Shown: positions 31,181-41,881, counted from the first letter of the stretch. The stretch: 64,000 bases of DNA from Rebecca billardiae RCC1528 (GCA_965240325.2 OZ251240.1:1240001-1304000), one strand, 5' to 3'. Notes: a model not told the origin generated them from the sequence alone. A program made the numbers and translations.

Positions 31181-32551
31181 TCAGCTGCTGCTGTCCTTGA
31201 AGATGGTCGCGCTCCACACGATGGAGAGAGCGGTCGCGGACATGATGCCCACGTCGGTCAGCGCGAACGCGATCGTGATGCTCACCTCGCGCACGTCGTC
31301 GGGGATGTCCGCGTCGTGGTTCAGCCGGTACACGCAGTTCACGTAGCTCGCGCCGCCCATGCACCCCACCCAGACCATCCAGACCAGCATGGCCGCGTAG
31401 CCCGCGTCGCCGCGGTGCGCGAGCCAGCGCGTCTTCGCCTCGACAAACCAGAGCGCGCAGTTGAGCGCCTGCAGGAGCGTGAGGACCCACACGCGGCGGA
31501 TGCGCACCACGTTGATCGAGAAGCGCGCCAGCGTGACCCCCACGTTGTAGCACGCCCACGCCAGCGAGTAGGCCGAGCGCTGAAGCCACGAGCGCCGGTC
31601 CATCGGCCGCTTCGTGTCCGCGTCCACGCAGCCCGGGTAGATCTCGTACTCGAGCGCGAATACGCAGACGAGGTTGAGCGCGAGGAACCACGTGTGCGAC
31701 AGCGCCCTCCGCGCCGAGGTCGCCGCGGGCGGGACCAGCGGCGCCGACGCCCCCGCCACCTCCGCCACGTCCGCGTCGAGCGAGAGGTACCGTTCTGAAT
31801 CGTCCGAGCCCGACGCGTCCGCGCCGCCGCCGCGCTCGCGCAGCAGCTCGGGGACGTCGCGCACGATGCGGCGCATGCAGAGGAGGTAGAGGCAGGCGCC
31901 CATGCCGAGCGAGGCGACGCTCGACACGTCCGAGGCGCCCGAGCGCGCGAAGCCGAGCACGAGCAGCGGGCCCACCAGTCCGGAGAGTCCGGTGCCCATG
32001 CCCCACAGCCCGAGCGAGGGCTTGAAGCAGCGCGGCAGAACGCCTAGGTGCGTGACCTCGCCGATGAACTGCGAGAGGCCGAGCACGGAGGTCCCGCCCA
32101 GCGCGATCGAGATGCCCAGACCGCTGCGCACGCGCGTCGAGAGCGCGACCATCACCACCGACACGAGCTGGAGCACGATAGTGATCGTGATTCGCTGCTC
32201 GAACGACAGGCCGCGCCGGAGCAGCACGACGTTGAGCAGCGCGCCGACGAGGCACGCGGCCGTGGGCGTGAAGAGGAAGGCGGGCGTGAGCATCGGCATC
32301 TCGAACACGTCGTCGGTGAGGTGCTGCGCCGCCGCCGCGACGAAGCAGAACGGCAGGTTGTTCAGGATCGCCGCGAGGATCACCGCCACGCGCAGCGACA
32401 CGCGCCGCGCGGGCGCCGGCTCTCCAACCGACGAGACGGCCTGGACGAGGCGGCTCGGCTCGTGCGACGCGATGGGCTCTACGAGGCGGCTCGGCTCCTC
32501 CTCCCCCGAGACGGCATCGACGAAGCGGCTCGGCTCATCGAGGGCCGACAT
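31181..32551 (-). CDS. CLN3: CLN3/battenin-like lysosomal or vacuolar membrane protein
   Basis: 456 residues, single exon, ATG at 32551. About ten hydrophobic segments are spread over the length. The C-terminal signature WVGCMGGASYVNCVYRLN, followed by DDVREVSITIAFALTDVGIM, matches battenin (GGAAYVNTF...). The internal LEYEIYPG and FIGEVTHLG motifs also fit. CLN3 proteins are endolysosomal or vacuolar membrane proteins tied to pH and lipid homeostasis (glycerophosphodiester export in animals). The N-terminus has three copies of the motif EPSRxV spaced 14-15 residues apart (EPSRFVDAV, EPSRLVEPI, EPSRLVQAV). I know of no such repeat in other members. The large middle loop is Gly/Asp-rich. Confidence 0.82.
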   Translation of the reverse strand: MSALDEPSRFVDAVSGEEEPSRLVEPIASHEPSRLVQAVSSVGEPAPARRVSLRVAVILAAILNNLPFCFVAAAAQHLTDDVFEMPMLTPAFLFTPTAACLVGALLNVVLLRRGLSFEQRITITIVLQLVSVVMVALSTRVRSGLGISIALGGTSVLGLSQFIGEVTHLGVLPRCFKPSLGLWGMGTGLSGLVGPLLVLGFARSGASDVSSVASLGMGACLYLLCMRRIVRDVPELLRERGGGADASGSDDSERYLSLDADVAEVAGASAPLVPPAATSARRALSHTWFLALNLVCVFALEYEIYPGCVDADTKRPMDRRSWLQRSAYSLAWACYNVGVTLARFSINVVRIRRVWVLTLLQALNCALWFVEAKTRWLAHRGDAGYAAMLVWMVWVGCMGGASYVNCVYRLNHDADIPDDVREVSITIAFALTDVGIMSATALSIVWSATIFKDSSS

Positions 32552-33361
32552 CGGCGCTGCTGCCGCGGCTCCCGTGCGCTCAATCGTCCATGCTCAGTGG
32601 ACTGTGGTTGCCGTGACTGGGATGGCGGCCAAGTTATCGTAGTATGCACAGTACCCCCATAGTACTTGTACTTGTGCAATGACAATGGTATTACGACGGC
32701 CTTGGGGCTTGGGCCGAGAAAACAGATAACCTCCGAGCCGGCCGCACTGGGAGTCTGGGAGTGGCAGTGGCCGTGGGGTGCCCTGGCCAGGCTTGCGCCA
32801 GTCGTGACTCGTGCCAGTCGTGGCGGCTGCTAGTAGTGCTATATATTAATAAGGTTTAGCTCATCAGCTATGTATATATTTAACGACGTGGCAGCATCGG
32901 ACAAGCGTCAGGCTCAGAGTGCAACAGACACATAGAATGCGTCCGCGCCTTCCGTCCAGGTCAGACAGTGCGCCACCCGCAGCCCTGCCCCCCTAGTGGC
33001 CCTACGGGAGCGGGGCCGGGATGGAGCACCGCCTCGGCCTGGGGCACGCGGCGGCGACGGCAGATGCCGCCGCGGCCGAGCGCCTTCCGGAGCACTTGGA
33101 TGAGGGTGAGGTCGTAGTCGATGTCGCCGCCCGCCGACCTAGCGGCGAGCAGCTCCGGCAAGCGGCAGCCGCGGCTGTCGCCCCCGTGCGCCCGCGTGGG
33201 CGCCTGGATGAGGATGAGGTCGTAGTACGCGTCGCCGCGCGCCGGCCAAGCGGCGCGCAGCTGCAGAAGAGGGGCTTGGAGAGTGAGCGCGCCGCCTAGC
33301 GCGCTCTGGGCGATGAAGCAGATGAGGTGGTAGTCGATGTCGCAGCCCAGCCCGCCGGCGG
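32552..33361. other. Intergenic region with a 107-bp tandem repeat
   Basis: Imperfect tandem units starting GGATGAGG...GAGGTCGTAGT occur near 33098, 33206 and 33313, about 107 bp apart. Either strand can be translated through them, but no domain appears. Upstream of 33000 nothing was recognised. Confidence 0.55.
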
Positions 33362-33368
33362 GCATATA

Positions 33369-33410
<42 letters not shown>
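33362..33410. repeat. TA microsatellite
   Basis: An almost pure (TA)n tract of about 48 bp. Confidence 0.95.
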
Positions 33411-33412
<2 letters not shown>

Positions 33413-35611
33413 CTGATGCAGAGTGCACGGTACCTGGCTGGTATACTCTTCGTAGGTGGGTCCCTGGCGATTTTCCAGCGGTCTTTTAAACATTTACCGG
33501 GTTCTCTGGCCGGATTTCTTTCGCGCGGGGCGCGGCTCGGGAAAATCGCCGGGCCGCCGGCCGAGGTCCGATCTGAACGCTCCCGACGATGTCGGAGTGC
33601 CTCTCCAGCGCGACCGAGCCGCCGTGTGTCGGGTAGACTACTGCCAACACCTATCGCGCGCTCCAGCGCTTTGCGCGTGCTCACGGATGGGATCCGTGGT
33701 CACACATCCCCCGCCTGGCACGTGCCCGCATGTTTGACTCTCGCCCGGCTAGACGCGTACAGACAACTTGAATCGATCGGCAGGTGTTCGACCCGTGCCT
33801 TCGAGCAGGGTCACTTTTCGCTACAGGCGGGTCAGGCGACGGGAGGCATGGGTCACCATCAGGCATGTGCATACTCTTGACGCTCCCGCCATCTTGAGCA
33901 GCTCTACGCACCGTGAAGGTGACAATTGGGCTGCGCGCAAGCTGCTCGTGAGAACGCACGACAGCCAGCCCCGGGCTCTCGGGGAGCCATGTGAGCGATT
34001 GGCGACTTCCGAGAGGGCGTGTTTGGTGGGGGTTGGTACCAATCATCGACCAGCAGGCCTGGGATGGGTGCACTGAGGACTTGGGATGCTGAGAAGCCGC
34101 CGCGATGTGCATCGAGCACGCTGACTTGCCATCCGTGTGCACGATCAAGCGCCAGGAAGATCAGCAGGGCCTTTGACAGCGGCAGCAGGCGCTCAGCGAT
34201 CCTTCCCTATGCCGAGTGTGGGCATAATATGCGGTGCTCGAGCGTGGTCGCAGGATATGGGTCCATTCTTGACAGAACGCGGTCGCGTTGACAGGCGCGG
34301 GTGCCACCCCACGCTGTTGCTCCTGCCATCGGGTGGTCCCACTCGTTCCGCTTGTTATCTGCGAAGACTCGTACTCAGCAAATCTACGGCTAGGCGTGGT
34401 CGACCCCTCAGACGCATGTCTGATGATTGCCCAGCACGTTCTCGTCGTCACGTTGGGTGTACTTGAGCGAGCGGAAGCCGCAACGTGATGGCTAGGCCAG
34501 CAGCTCAACCATCTGACGTCTCGCCGGCCAACTGGCTGAGTGCTCTCAGCCTAGCAGCAGCGTCGGTGAACCTATCGTATTGCTGCCTGGCAAGAAGATT
34601 GTAGGAGGTATCGTCCACGGCATGGGCTGCAGCTGCGGTAGTCGTGGACTGGTGGCGGCCTCACGCGGGTGGGCATACGACGACCGGTGACACGCGGAGT
34701 ACGAGCACGCGGAGCACGGAAGCCGCCGAGCGCGGCAAGCTCCGGCGGTGGCGTTGGCTGATAGTCCAGCCTCGACGGCGGAGGGCTCCCGTGTGACGAC
34801 GGTGGCATGCTCGGTGGCGGGCGATGATGCGTGCCTCGGCATGCAGCCCGCCACAAACACTGCCACTCGCAGGCAGTCCGGTTGCGGCCCGGTTTGCCTG
34901 TGTCCGCGTCGCTCGGCGCCTATTCGATGACCCAACAAACGTACCCACATATCGGAACGAATTTGAATATATAGTGAGCCACATCCACGGTCAATATAAA
35001 GTGGGTAACCGTCGTTCTATATACGGGTAATTGGTATATACAAAGTGGGTAATCTGCTCGATCTTGCTGTAGTTTGTTGGAGGTATCCGCGCACAGCATA
35101 GAGCCCCACTCTTTGCTTCATAAAATGGTTCGGTCGGGTGTCAACGGTTGCCAATAAGTCGTTCCGATCGCATGTCGCCATCTAGCCACCATAACCATCA
35201 AGTAACGCTTCGCAAAATCTCTATGTGACACTAGTGGCGCGGCGCGCGCGCGCTCGGCCGCGCGACGGCACGCGGAGTAGGTTTTGAGGTCGAAACTTTT
35301 GCTCCGCCCCGATGGGACGCATTTATAGCGTCGATTCTGGGTGAGAGACGAAAGCTAGGACGCCATTCTGAGTGCGCCAGAACATCGCCCCAGTTGGGAG
35401 GGACCCACCTACTCTTCGCCATCCGCCATCGCACTCGCTTCATTCACGGTTATATATATTCACTGATTCACGCGAGGGTGCCCGCCCGGATGGCGGATTG
35501 ATACTCTCTCCTCTGAGTCTCTCGCGGGCCGAGCGATCGGATGCGGAGCAGCAGCCGGGCGCAGCCTCCGGAGCAGTGAGAGACGAGAGTACCAGACAGG
35601 TCAGCTGCTAC
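33411..35611. other. 2.2-kb region without recognised genes
   Basis: Mixed composition with lower GC than the genes. No protein-like frame over 140 codons, no inverted repeats noticed, no RNA gene recognised. It may hold regulatory DNA, a non-coding RNA or decayed transposons. Confidence 0.4.
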
Positions 35612-36936
35612 TCAGTCAGCTGCGGCAGATGATTGCGAGCCCCCTAGCCGTGCTGCCTGTGCCGCGCACCACGCGTTGCAGTGGGGCTTGTGCACCTTCC
35701 ACGAGCTGCGCAGGTGCTCACGCGAGCAGAAGACCGCCACGTGGCACCGCTCGCACTTCTTGAGACCACGGCCTGTCCGTGCGCAGGCGATGCAGCACTG
35801 GGAGACCACCTCGCGCTCTCCAGCTGCCACAGCCAGCGCATGGCACGCTCGATCTCTGAGGCTGGGATCGAGCTCTTGGCCACGGCGCAGCAGCCGCGCG
35901 CCCTCCTCCACGTCACGCTCCACCAACGCACCCACCAGCATCAGTGCTCCCAGCGCGAGGTGTGCATCTGCGCTCCCGCCGTCAATAGCCAGACGGAACC
36001 AGCGCGTCGCCTCGCTGAGATCGATCGACACGCCCTCTCCATACGAGTAGTGCATGCCCAGATGGTACTGCGCTGCCGCATCGCCCTGCTCTGCTGCCAG
36101 CCGGTACCAGCGCACTGCCTCGCCCCAATCCTGCTGCACACCCTTGCCGTGCTCGTAGCACAGGCCCAGATTGAACTGCGCTTGCACATAGCCCTGCTCA
36201 GCCGCCAGCCGGTAACAGCGCACCGCCTCGCCCCAATCCTGCTGCACACCATTGCCACGTGCGTAGCACACGCCCAGATTGCACTGCGCATCAGCATCGC
36301 CCTGCTCGGCCGCCAGCCGGTACCAGCGCACTGCCTCGCCCCAATCCTGCTGCACACCCTCGCCATGTGCGTAGCGCATGCCCAGATTGTACTGCGCGGG
36401 CGCATCACCCTGCTCGGCCGCCAGCCGGTACCAGCGCACCGCCTCGATCCAATCATGCTGCACACCCTTGCCTTGATCGTAGCACACGCCCAGATTGCAC
36501 TGCCCTTGCGCAAAGCCCTGCTCGGCTGCCAGCCGGTACCAGCGCACTGCCTCGCCCCAATCCGGCTGCACACCCTTGCCTTGCGTGTAGCACGCGCCCA
36601 GGTTGCACTGCGCTTGCGCAACGCCCTGCTCGGCTGCAAGCCGGAACCAGCGCGCTGCCTCAGCCCAATCATGTTGCACACCGTTGCCTTGATCGTAGCA
36701 CGCGCCCAGATTGCACTGCGCTTCTTGCCTGCCACGTAGACGTCACCCACCCTCACCTGCGCATCGGCAAAGCCGCGCTCGGCGGCGAGGGTGTACAGGC
36801 GAAAGGCTTCGCGCTCGTCCTGCGCGATGCCGTCGCCAACCTCAGCTCGCTCCGCCAGAAGGAACGTCGCACGCGCGTCGCCGCGCCCCGACTTGCGCCA
36901 GAGGAGACCGACCGCCGCGGAAGCGTTCGTCGCCAT
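35612..36936 (-). CDS. Sel1-repeat / MYND zinc finger protein with a frame break
   Basis: The long frame (36679-35612, 355 residues) has seven Sel1-like units of 36 residues, each close to QQDWGEAVRWYRLAAEQGDA plus QYNLGMxYxxGxGV. A C-terminal MYND finger follows (CCIACARTGRGLKKCERCHVAVFCSREHL ... HKPHC). Sel1 arrays are protein-binding scaffolds. A plausible N-terminus (ATG at 36936, MATNASAAVGLLWRK) encodes a diverged Sel1 unit ending VGDVYVAGK near 36724. It is then out of frame by one base with the array, and about 20 residues of a repeat unit are missing there. There is no room for an intron. Either the gene is a recent pseudogene or start-shifted gene, or the assembly collapsed a 108-bp repeat. 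Confidence 0.82.
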
Positions 36937-37225
36937 TCTGTTTTCTACCGGGATGACTCGGCGTGCGTCACAGCGTCAGCCCTCGTCGGCGGAGCTTGTT
37001 CCCAGAAATTGTTTTGCCGTTATTGGCGGAAACGGGAAATAAGCGCAGCACGACTCGTCCGTAGTCTCCGGACGGACGCACCCAGCGCGCACTGGCACTC
37101 GGGTCGACGCGGGAGCAAGCTGCCAGAGAGCAACCGTTCGCCACCAGCGTCAACGCCATGAGCCCAGCCGAGGCCGCTGCCGCGCCCGCCCGACGACGCC
37201 CGACTCAAGGGCCCGCTCTCATGAT

Positions 37226-38324
37226 TCATTCCTTGTACAGGTCGTATCTGATGATGTGCGCGAGCACCGCCGCGGGGATCAGCCCCTCGACCATCGAGTA
37301 ATTCCGCCCGCTCAGCTGCTCCAGCTCGCGCTCGCCGAACTTGTGCTGCTGCGGCACGTAGCTCGACGAGCGCTTGGTCAGCGCCTCCGGCGGCTGCTGC
37401 GGCACGTACGTCAGCCGCTTCCGGATTTCTGACGACGACATCTCCTGGCTGGCGAGCGTGAACGCGCCGCCGGGCGCCTCGAGCTCGATCGCCTTCGGAG
37501 GCAGCTCCTGCGCGCCGAGCTCGTACCCAGGCCTGCGCGCGGCGTGCGCGCGGGGCAGCGGCGACGGGCCGGCGCGGAGAGTCACGCGCGGGCGCGCACG
37601 CGAGCGCGCGCGTCGAGAACGCTCGACGTGCGCGAAGCCACAGCACCACGGGCGAAGCAAAAAGCGCCGCGCCGTCGCGGCGCCGGCCGGCCACGGCCAC
37701 GCACCTGCGGATGACGATGAACGCAATCTCGTCCCACAGCCGCTGGCCCTCGTCCCACTCCTTGAGGTGCGGCACCAGGTCGGACCTGGGCAGCGCCGCG
37801 GCAGCCAGCAGCGGCACGGCCGCGCAGGCGGCGCGGGGCGGCAGCAGCGGGGCGGCGAAGTCAGGCGCACAGCACAGTCCGCAGCTTGGCTCGGGCGCGG
37901 CAGGGCGGCGTGGGCGTGCGCGCCCCGCGCACCCGATAACAAAGAGCGGCTCGATGTCGGGCCGCTTCCTATTGAGCATCTGCAGCAGGTCCCACGTGGG
38001 CAGCGCCTTCTCCTCGTGCAGCTCAATGTCTGAGACTTTGACGGGGAATCCGGAGCCGAACGTGGTGTTGACGGCGAGGTGGCACATGAGCAGCCGGTCG
38101 AGCACGCTGCGCTTGAGGGACGGCTTGTCAGGGCGATTGCCGCACGGCACGAGCCAGACCTCCGCCGCCGCGCCGCAGTGCACGATCTCTGCCGCGCACT
38201 TGAGGTGCGCGTCGGTGATCGGATCAAAGCTGCCGCCCAGCAGGGCGACGCGCTTGCGCGGGATGCGTGGGCTCGAGGTGTCCCTCCCGGACTGTCCGGT
38301 CAGCATCTCGGCGAGCTGCTGCAT
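37226..38324 (-). CDS. NMNAT: Nicotinamide/nicotinate mononucleotide adenylyltransferase
   Basis: Exons 38324-37933, 37785-37705 and 37532-37226 join to 259 residues. The enzyme makes NAD+ or its deamido form from the mononucleotide and ATP. The nucleotidyltransferase signature is RVALLGGSFDPITDAHL. Then come VWLVPCGNRPDKPS, FVIGSDLVPHLKEWDEG (rebuilt across intron 1), AFIVIRRPGYEL (rebuilt across intron 2) and the second substrate motif MSSSEIRKRL. The C-terminus ends MVEGLIPAAVLAHIIRYDLYKE. No targeting signal is apparent. The gene is divergent from IMP2-like, with a transposon filling the shared upstream region from 38556. Confidence 0.9.
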
Positions 38325-38555
38325 CGTGGCTGGGGGCGCGTGCCGGGCTCAGCGAGCCGCCCGGAGCACGCCGAGTGAGCACCCGCACGGCAGCCCTCCC
38401 GCCCAGTCGGCAGTCGTGGACGTCAAGCGCCAGCAACCCAGGAGGTCGCAGCGACCCAGCGACGACCCGAAAAAGACAAAGATGGGACTTCGTCGTCAAA
38501 GCAATTCGCATTTCGCGAGCACCCGCCGACGACGATTTGCCGAGGAGCACCGCGC

Positions 38556-39761
38556 CAAGGGCGGTAAGCTTCGACAGTACCACTACAGACGAATCAGGAG
38601 AGCTGCGCCCTCGTGCCTGTGTCTTTAAATCATAGAATTGGTAAGGGCTGTCAACTCCCAGTGGCGCCGAGTGGCGGAGGTTCCGTGCCCCTCAACTCGT
38701 GCGGCCTCGCGGCGCAGCGGCTAAGTCTCCTGGGGCGCCGCCCTGGAGGGCGCGTGGGGTGCGCACGCCGCGGGCTCATGCGCCCGCGGCAGCGGCCGCG
38801 GACACGGCGCGCGTGGTTGGTCGCCTGCTAGACAGCACGTAGTACCCTCCCACGCCGCGCGCCGCGCTCGCCGGTGCCCTCGCCGCGCCTCAGGCCAGCC
38901 GCGCACGCGCGCCGCGCCAATGGCCAGCCGTGGCCACGAGCCAGCCGCCGGCGCGCGCGCGGTGCGCGGTGCGGTCGGCGCGGGTCGGGCGCGCGCCCGG
39001 GGCGAGGCTCGCGTATGATGGGCGCGCGTCATGCCGCCTCGCGCCGCCGCGCTGACGCCCGCATGGGTCGGCGCGCACGCGTTTACATGCTGTCGAGTGT
39101 GCATTGCCATGTTTGAAAATGCTCACGTTGAGACGATCATGGGACGGCAGCGACGCGTGATAGACAAGCGCAGACCACTAATATGTGCACGGCCAGCCTC
39201 ATGTCATGGCAAGCAAGTCCCCGAGTGCCCGCGTTCGTCGCACTGATGCGCTCACAACCACTTATCCAAGCTCATTTCTGATGGCCGAGGAATGCTCGAC
39301 GAGCACTCTTCAGCAGCCGCGTGCAACGTGATCAAGCTCGTGGGTGGCGGCGCGAGGCGGCATGACGCGCGCCCATCATACGCGAGCCTCGCCCCGGGCG
39401 CGCGCCCGACCCGCGCCGACCGCACCGCGCACCGCGCGCGCGCCGGCGGCTGGCTCGTGGCCACGGCTGGCCATTGGCGCGGCGCGCGTGCGCGGCTGGC
39501 CTGAGGCGCGGCGAGGGCACCGGCGAGCGCGGCGCGCGGCGTGGGAGGGTACTACGTGCTGTCTAGCAGGCGACCAACCACGCGCGCCGTGTCCGCGGCC
39601 GCTGCCGCGGGCGCAGGAGCCCGCGGCGTGCGCACCCCACGCGCCCTCCAGGGCGGCGCCCCAGGAGACTTGGCCGCTGCGCCGCGAGGCCGCACGAGTT
39701 GAGGGGCACGGAACCTCCGCCACTCGGCGCCACTGGGAGTTGACAGCCCTTACCGCCCTTG
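38556..39761. mobile_element. Foldback-type transposon with 416-bp arms, 7-bp TSD and a 77-bp insertion in one arm
   Basis: The termini are CAAGGGCGGTAAGGGCTG and its complement, flanked by the 7-bp direct repeat ACCGCGC (38549-38555 and 39762-39768). The right arm is 39346-39761 (416 bp). The left arm is 38556-39048 (493 bp), exactly 77 bp longer. The excess is a 71-bp copy of the RPS16 upstream region plus a duplicated GGTAAG. The spacer is about 300 bp without a gene. The element occupies the divergent promoter between NMNAT and the IMP2-like gene and ends 60 bp before the latter's ATG. Confidence 0.88.
38569..38639. repeat. Dispersed ~72-bp repeat, copy 2 (inside a transposon arm)
   Basis: 71 bp that match the RPS16 upstream segment 14197-14268 in reverse orientation with a one-base indel. 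It is flanked by GGTAAG at 38563-38568 and 38640-38645. Absence from the partner arm shows it arrived after the element formed. Confidence 0.9.
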
Positions 39762-39821
39762 ACCGCGCATCGTGGCGGCCTCAGGTTGGCCAGCAGGGCG
39801 GACAATTGCGCGCGAGCAGCC

Positions 39822-40624
39822 ATGGGTGGCCTGCGCGACGCGCTGCGCTCGCTCGCCGCGTCCGCGGCGGCGGGGCTGGCTGCGACGCCGGTGATCATCG
39901 CGTTCACGGACAACGTCGCCACCATCGCATGCTGCGAGGGCCGCTCGATGCAGCCGACCATCAACCGCATCGGCGGGATGTCCGCCGTTGTGCTGCTCGA
40001 CAAGTGGAGCGGCCGCAGCAGCCGCTTCGACCGCGGCGACGTGGTCGTGCTCAACTCGCCGACGCACGACGGCAGCATGGTGCTCAAGCGCATCCTCGCG
40101 CTCGGCGGCGACTACGTCAAGCGCGCCGACGGGCGCGGCGAGCCGATTCACGTGCCCAAGGGCCACTGCTGGGTCGAGGGTGACAATCCCGCGGTCTCAC
40201 ACGACAGCAACGCGTTCGGGCCGGTGCGCGCGCCCGCGCCGCGCAGCGAGCGCCGCCAAGGGCCTCCGCGTCGCGCGGGCGCGGGCGGCGTGCGCCAACC
40301 CGCACACGCCGACTGTGCCGCCGCCCGCTCAGCCGCGCCTCCCCGCCGCGGCGCCGGCAGGTGCCTGTCGCGATGGTGAACGCTCGGGTCGTGTACAAGC
40401 TGTGGCCTCTCTCGGAGGTGGGCCCGGTGGAGCGGCTGTCCGCGCCTCCGAGCCGGGTGTGGCACCCAGGGCGGGACTATGGCGCGCTGACGCACCGGCC
40501 TGGCCCACCACCGACGTCGACGTCGCCTGCGTTCACCCACGGGCGCTTGGGCGGCGCTGCTGACGTGGGCGCGCTTGCGCCGAGTGTGGAGCAGCCTGCT
40601 GCGACGGCAGGCACGTGGAGATGA
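39822..40624 (+). CDS. IMP2: Mitochondrial inner membrane protease, IMP2-like (S26 signal peptidase)
   Basis: Exons 39822-40223 and 40361-40624 (intron 137 bp, donor GTGCGC) give 221 residues. IMP2 cleaves sorting signals in the intermembrane space. The catalytic Ser lies in CEGRSMQPTIN and the catalytic Lys in VLKRILALGGD. GHCWVEGDN and DSNAFGPVPVAMVNARVVYKLWP follow, with the intron falling exactly between FGP and VPV. One N-terminal hydrophobic segment (residues about 8-28) would anchor it. The tail after about residue 160 is longer than usual and Pro/Ala-rich. The ATG lies 60 bp downstream of a transposon end. Confidence 0.9.
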
Positions 40625-40969
40625 TGAGCCGGGCGGGTGCTGCATCCTGTGCTGCCCAGCTGCCTGATAGACCGCTGCAGCCCCAGCCCGGCGGCGTTTA
40701 AGAGTCTGCTCGCAGCATGTGGCATCGGCGTAGTCGTCGACTAGATGTTCGCCTGCCTTGTGTACAATCGTCGCCCACGGTCATCGATCTTCATCTGGGC
40801 TCACTGGCTCCGGACTTTCAGCAGCAAGATTCTATCTCGAGCTCGCCAGTACGCTCACAATGTTCTGTTCGCCTTCTGCTTCTTGCTGGCCTTCTCGACG
40901 CCGCACGCCCTCATCAGCTTCCGAAGCGGACGTGGAGGCTGTGGAGTCGTGGACCGAAGCGTGACCACC

Positions 40970-41881
40970 ATGGCTACGAGGTCTGCACGCTGGACGCTCG
41001 CAGCGCTCGCGGCGCTGGTGGGCGGCGCGGAGGCGGCGCGGGTGCGCACGCCGTCGGCAATGCGGGCTCCCGCCCGCGCGCGCAGCGCACCCACGATGGC
41101 GGCGGACGGCGAGGTCGTGCTCGACGTGCAAGGGCTGTGCGCGTCGGTCGAGGGCACGCCCATCCTGAAGGGCGTGGACCTCAAGATCCGGAAGGGCGAG
41201 GTGCACGCGATCATGGGGCCGAACGGCTCGGGCAAGAGCACGCTCTCCAAGGTGCTCGTCGGCCACCACGCGTACGAGGTCACCGCGGGCAACGTCCAGT
41301 ACGAGGGGAAGGACCTCTTTGAGCTCGAGCCAGAGGAGAGGGCTCAGCAGGGCCTGTTCATGGCGTTCCAGTACCCGGTGGAGGTGCCCGGCGTGACGAA
41401 CGCGGACTTCCTGCGGGTCGCGCTCAACGAGAAGCGCGCCTCGCAGGGCCTCGACGAGATCAGCCCGCTCGAGTTCTTCTCGCTCGTCTCGACGAAGCTG
41501 CAGGACGTCGGCATGAACGCGGACTTCCTCAACCGCAACGTGAACGAGGGCTTCTCGGGCGGCGAGAAGAAGCGGAACGAGATCCTGCAGATGGTGCTGC
41601 TCGAGCCGACGATCGCGATCCTCGACGAGCTCGACTCGGGCCTCGACATCGACGCGCTCAAGGAGATCGCCGAGGGCGTGAACAACTACAAGTCGGAGGA
41701 CACGTCCGTGCTGATGATCACGCACTACCAGCGGCTGCTTGACTACATCAAGCCCGACTTTGTGCACATCATGAGCAAGGGGAAGATCGTGAAGACCGGC
41801 CCGGCGTCGCTTGCGCTCGAGCTCGAGGCGCAGGGCTACGGCTGGGTCACGAACGACGCGCCCGAGCCAGCTCTCGGCTGA
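40970..41881 (+). CDS. sufC: SufC-type ABC ATPase of Fe-S cluster assembly, plastid-targeted
   Basis: 303 residues from the ATG at 40970. The frame is open upstream, but this start gives a textbook leader: a signal peptide ([13 protein letters not shown]) then an Arg/Ala-rich transit peptide before [12 protein letters not shown]. SufC is the ATPase of the SufBCD scaffold. Walker A is GPNGSGKS (about residue 84), the Q-loop region is [12 protein letters not shown], the ABC signature is FSGGEKKR (about 196), Walker B is [11 protein letters not shown] (about 215-225) and the H-loop is MITHYQRLL. All are intact, and the family-typical [13 protein letters not shown] is present. It follows the IMP2-like gene on the same strand with about 350 bp between. 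Confidence 0.93.
   Translation: MATRSARWTLAALAALVGGAEAARVRTPSAMRAPARARSAPTMAADGEVVLDVQGLCASVEGTPILKGVDLKIRKGEVHAIMGPNGSGKSTLSKVLVGHHAYEVTAGNVQYEGKDLFELEPEERAQQGLFMAFQYPVEVPGVTNADFLRVALNEKRASQGLDEISPLEFFSLVSTKLQDVGMNADFLNRNVNEGFSGGEKKRNEILQMVLLEPTIAILDELDSGLDIDALKEIAEGVNNYKSEDTSVLMITHYQRLLDYIKPDFVHIMSKGKIVKTGPASLALELEAQGYGWVTNDAPEPALG

Noticed and set aside
36050-36730. Regular 108-bp repeats that could suggest a CRISPR-like array
   Set aside because: The repeats are in-frame Sel1 units of 36 codons with no unique spacers.
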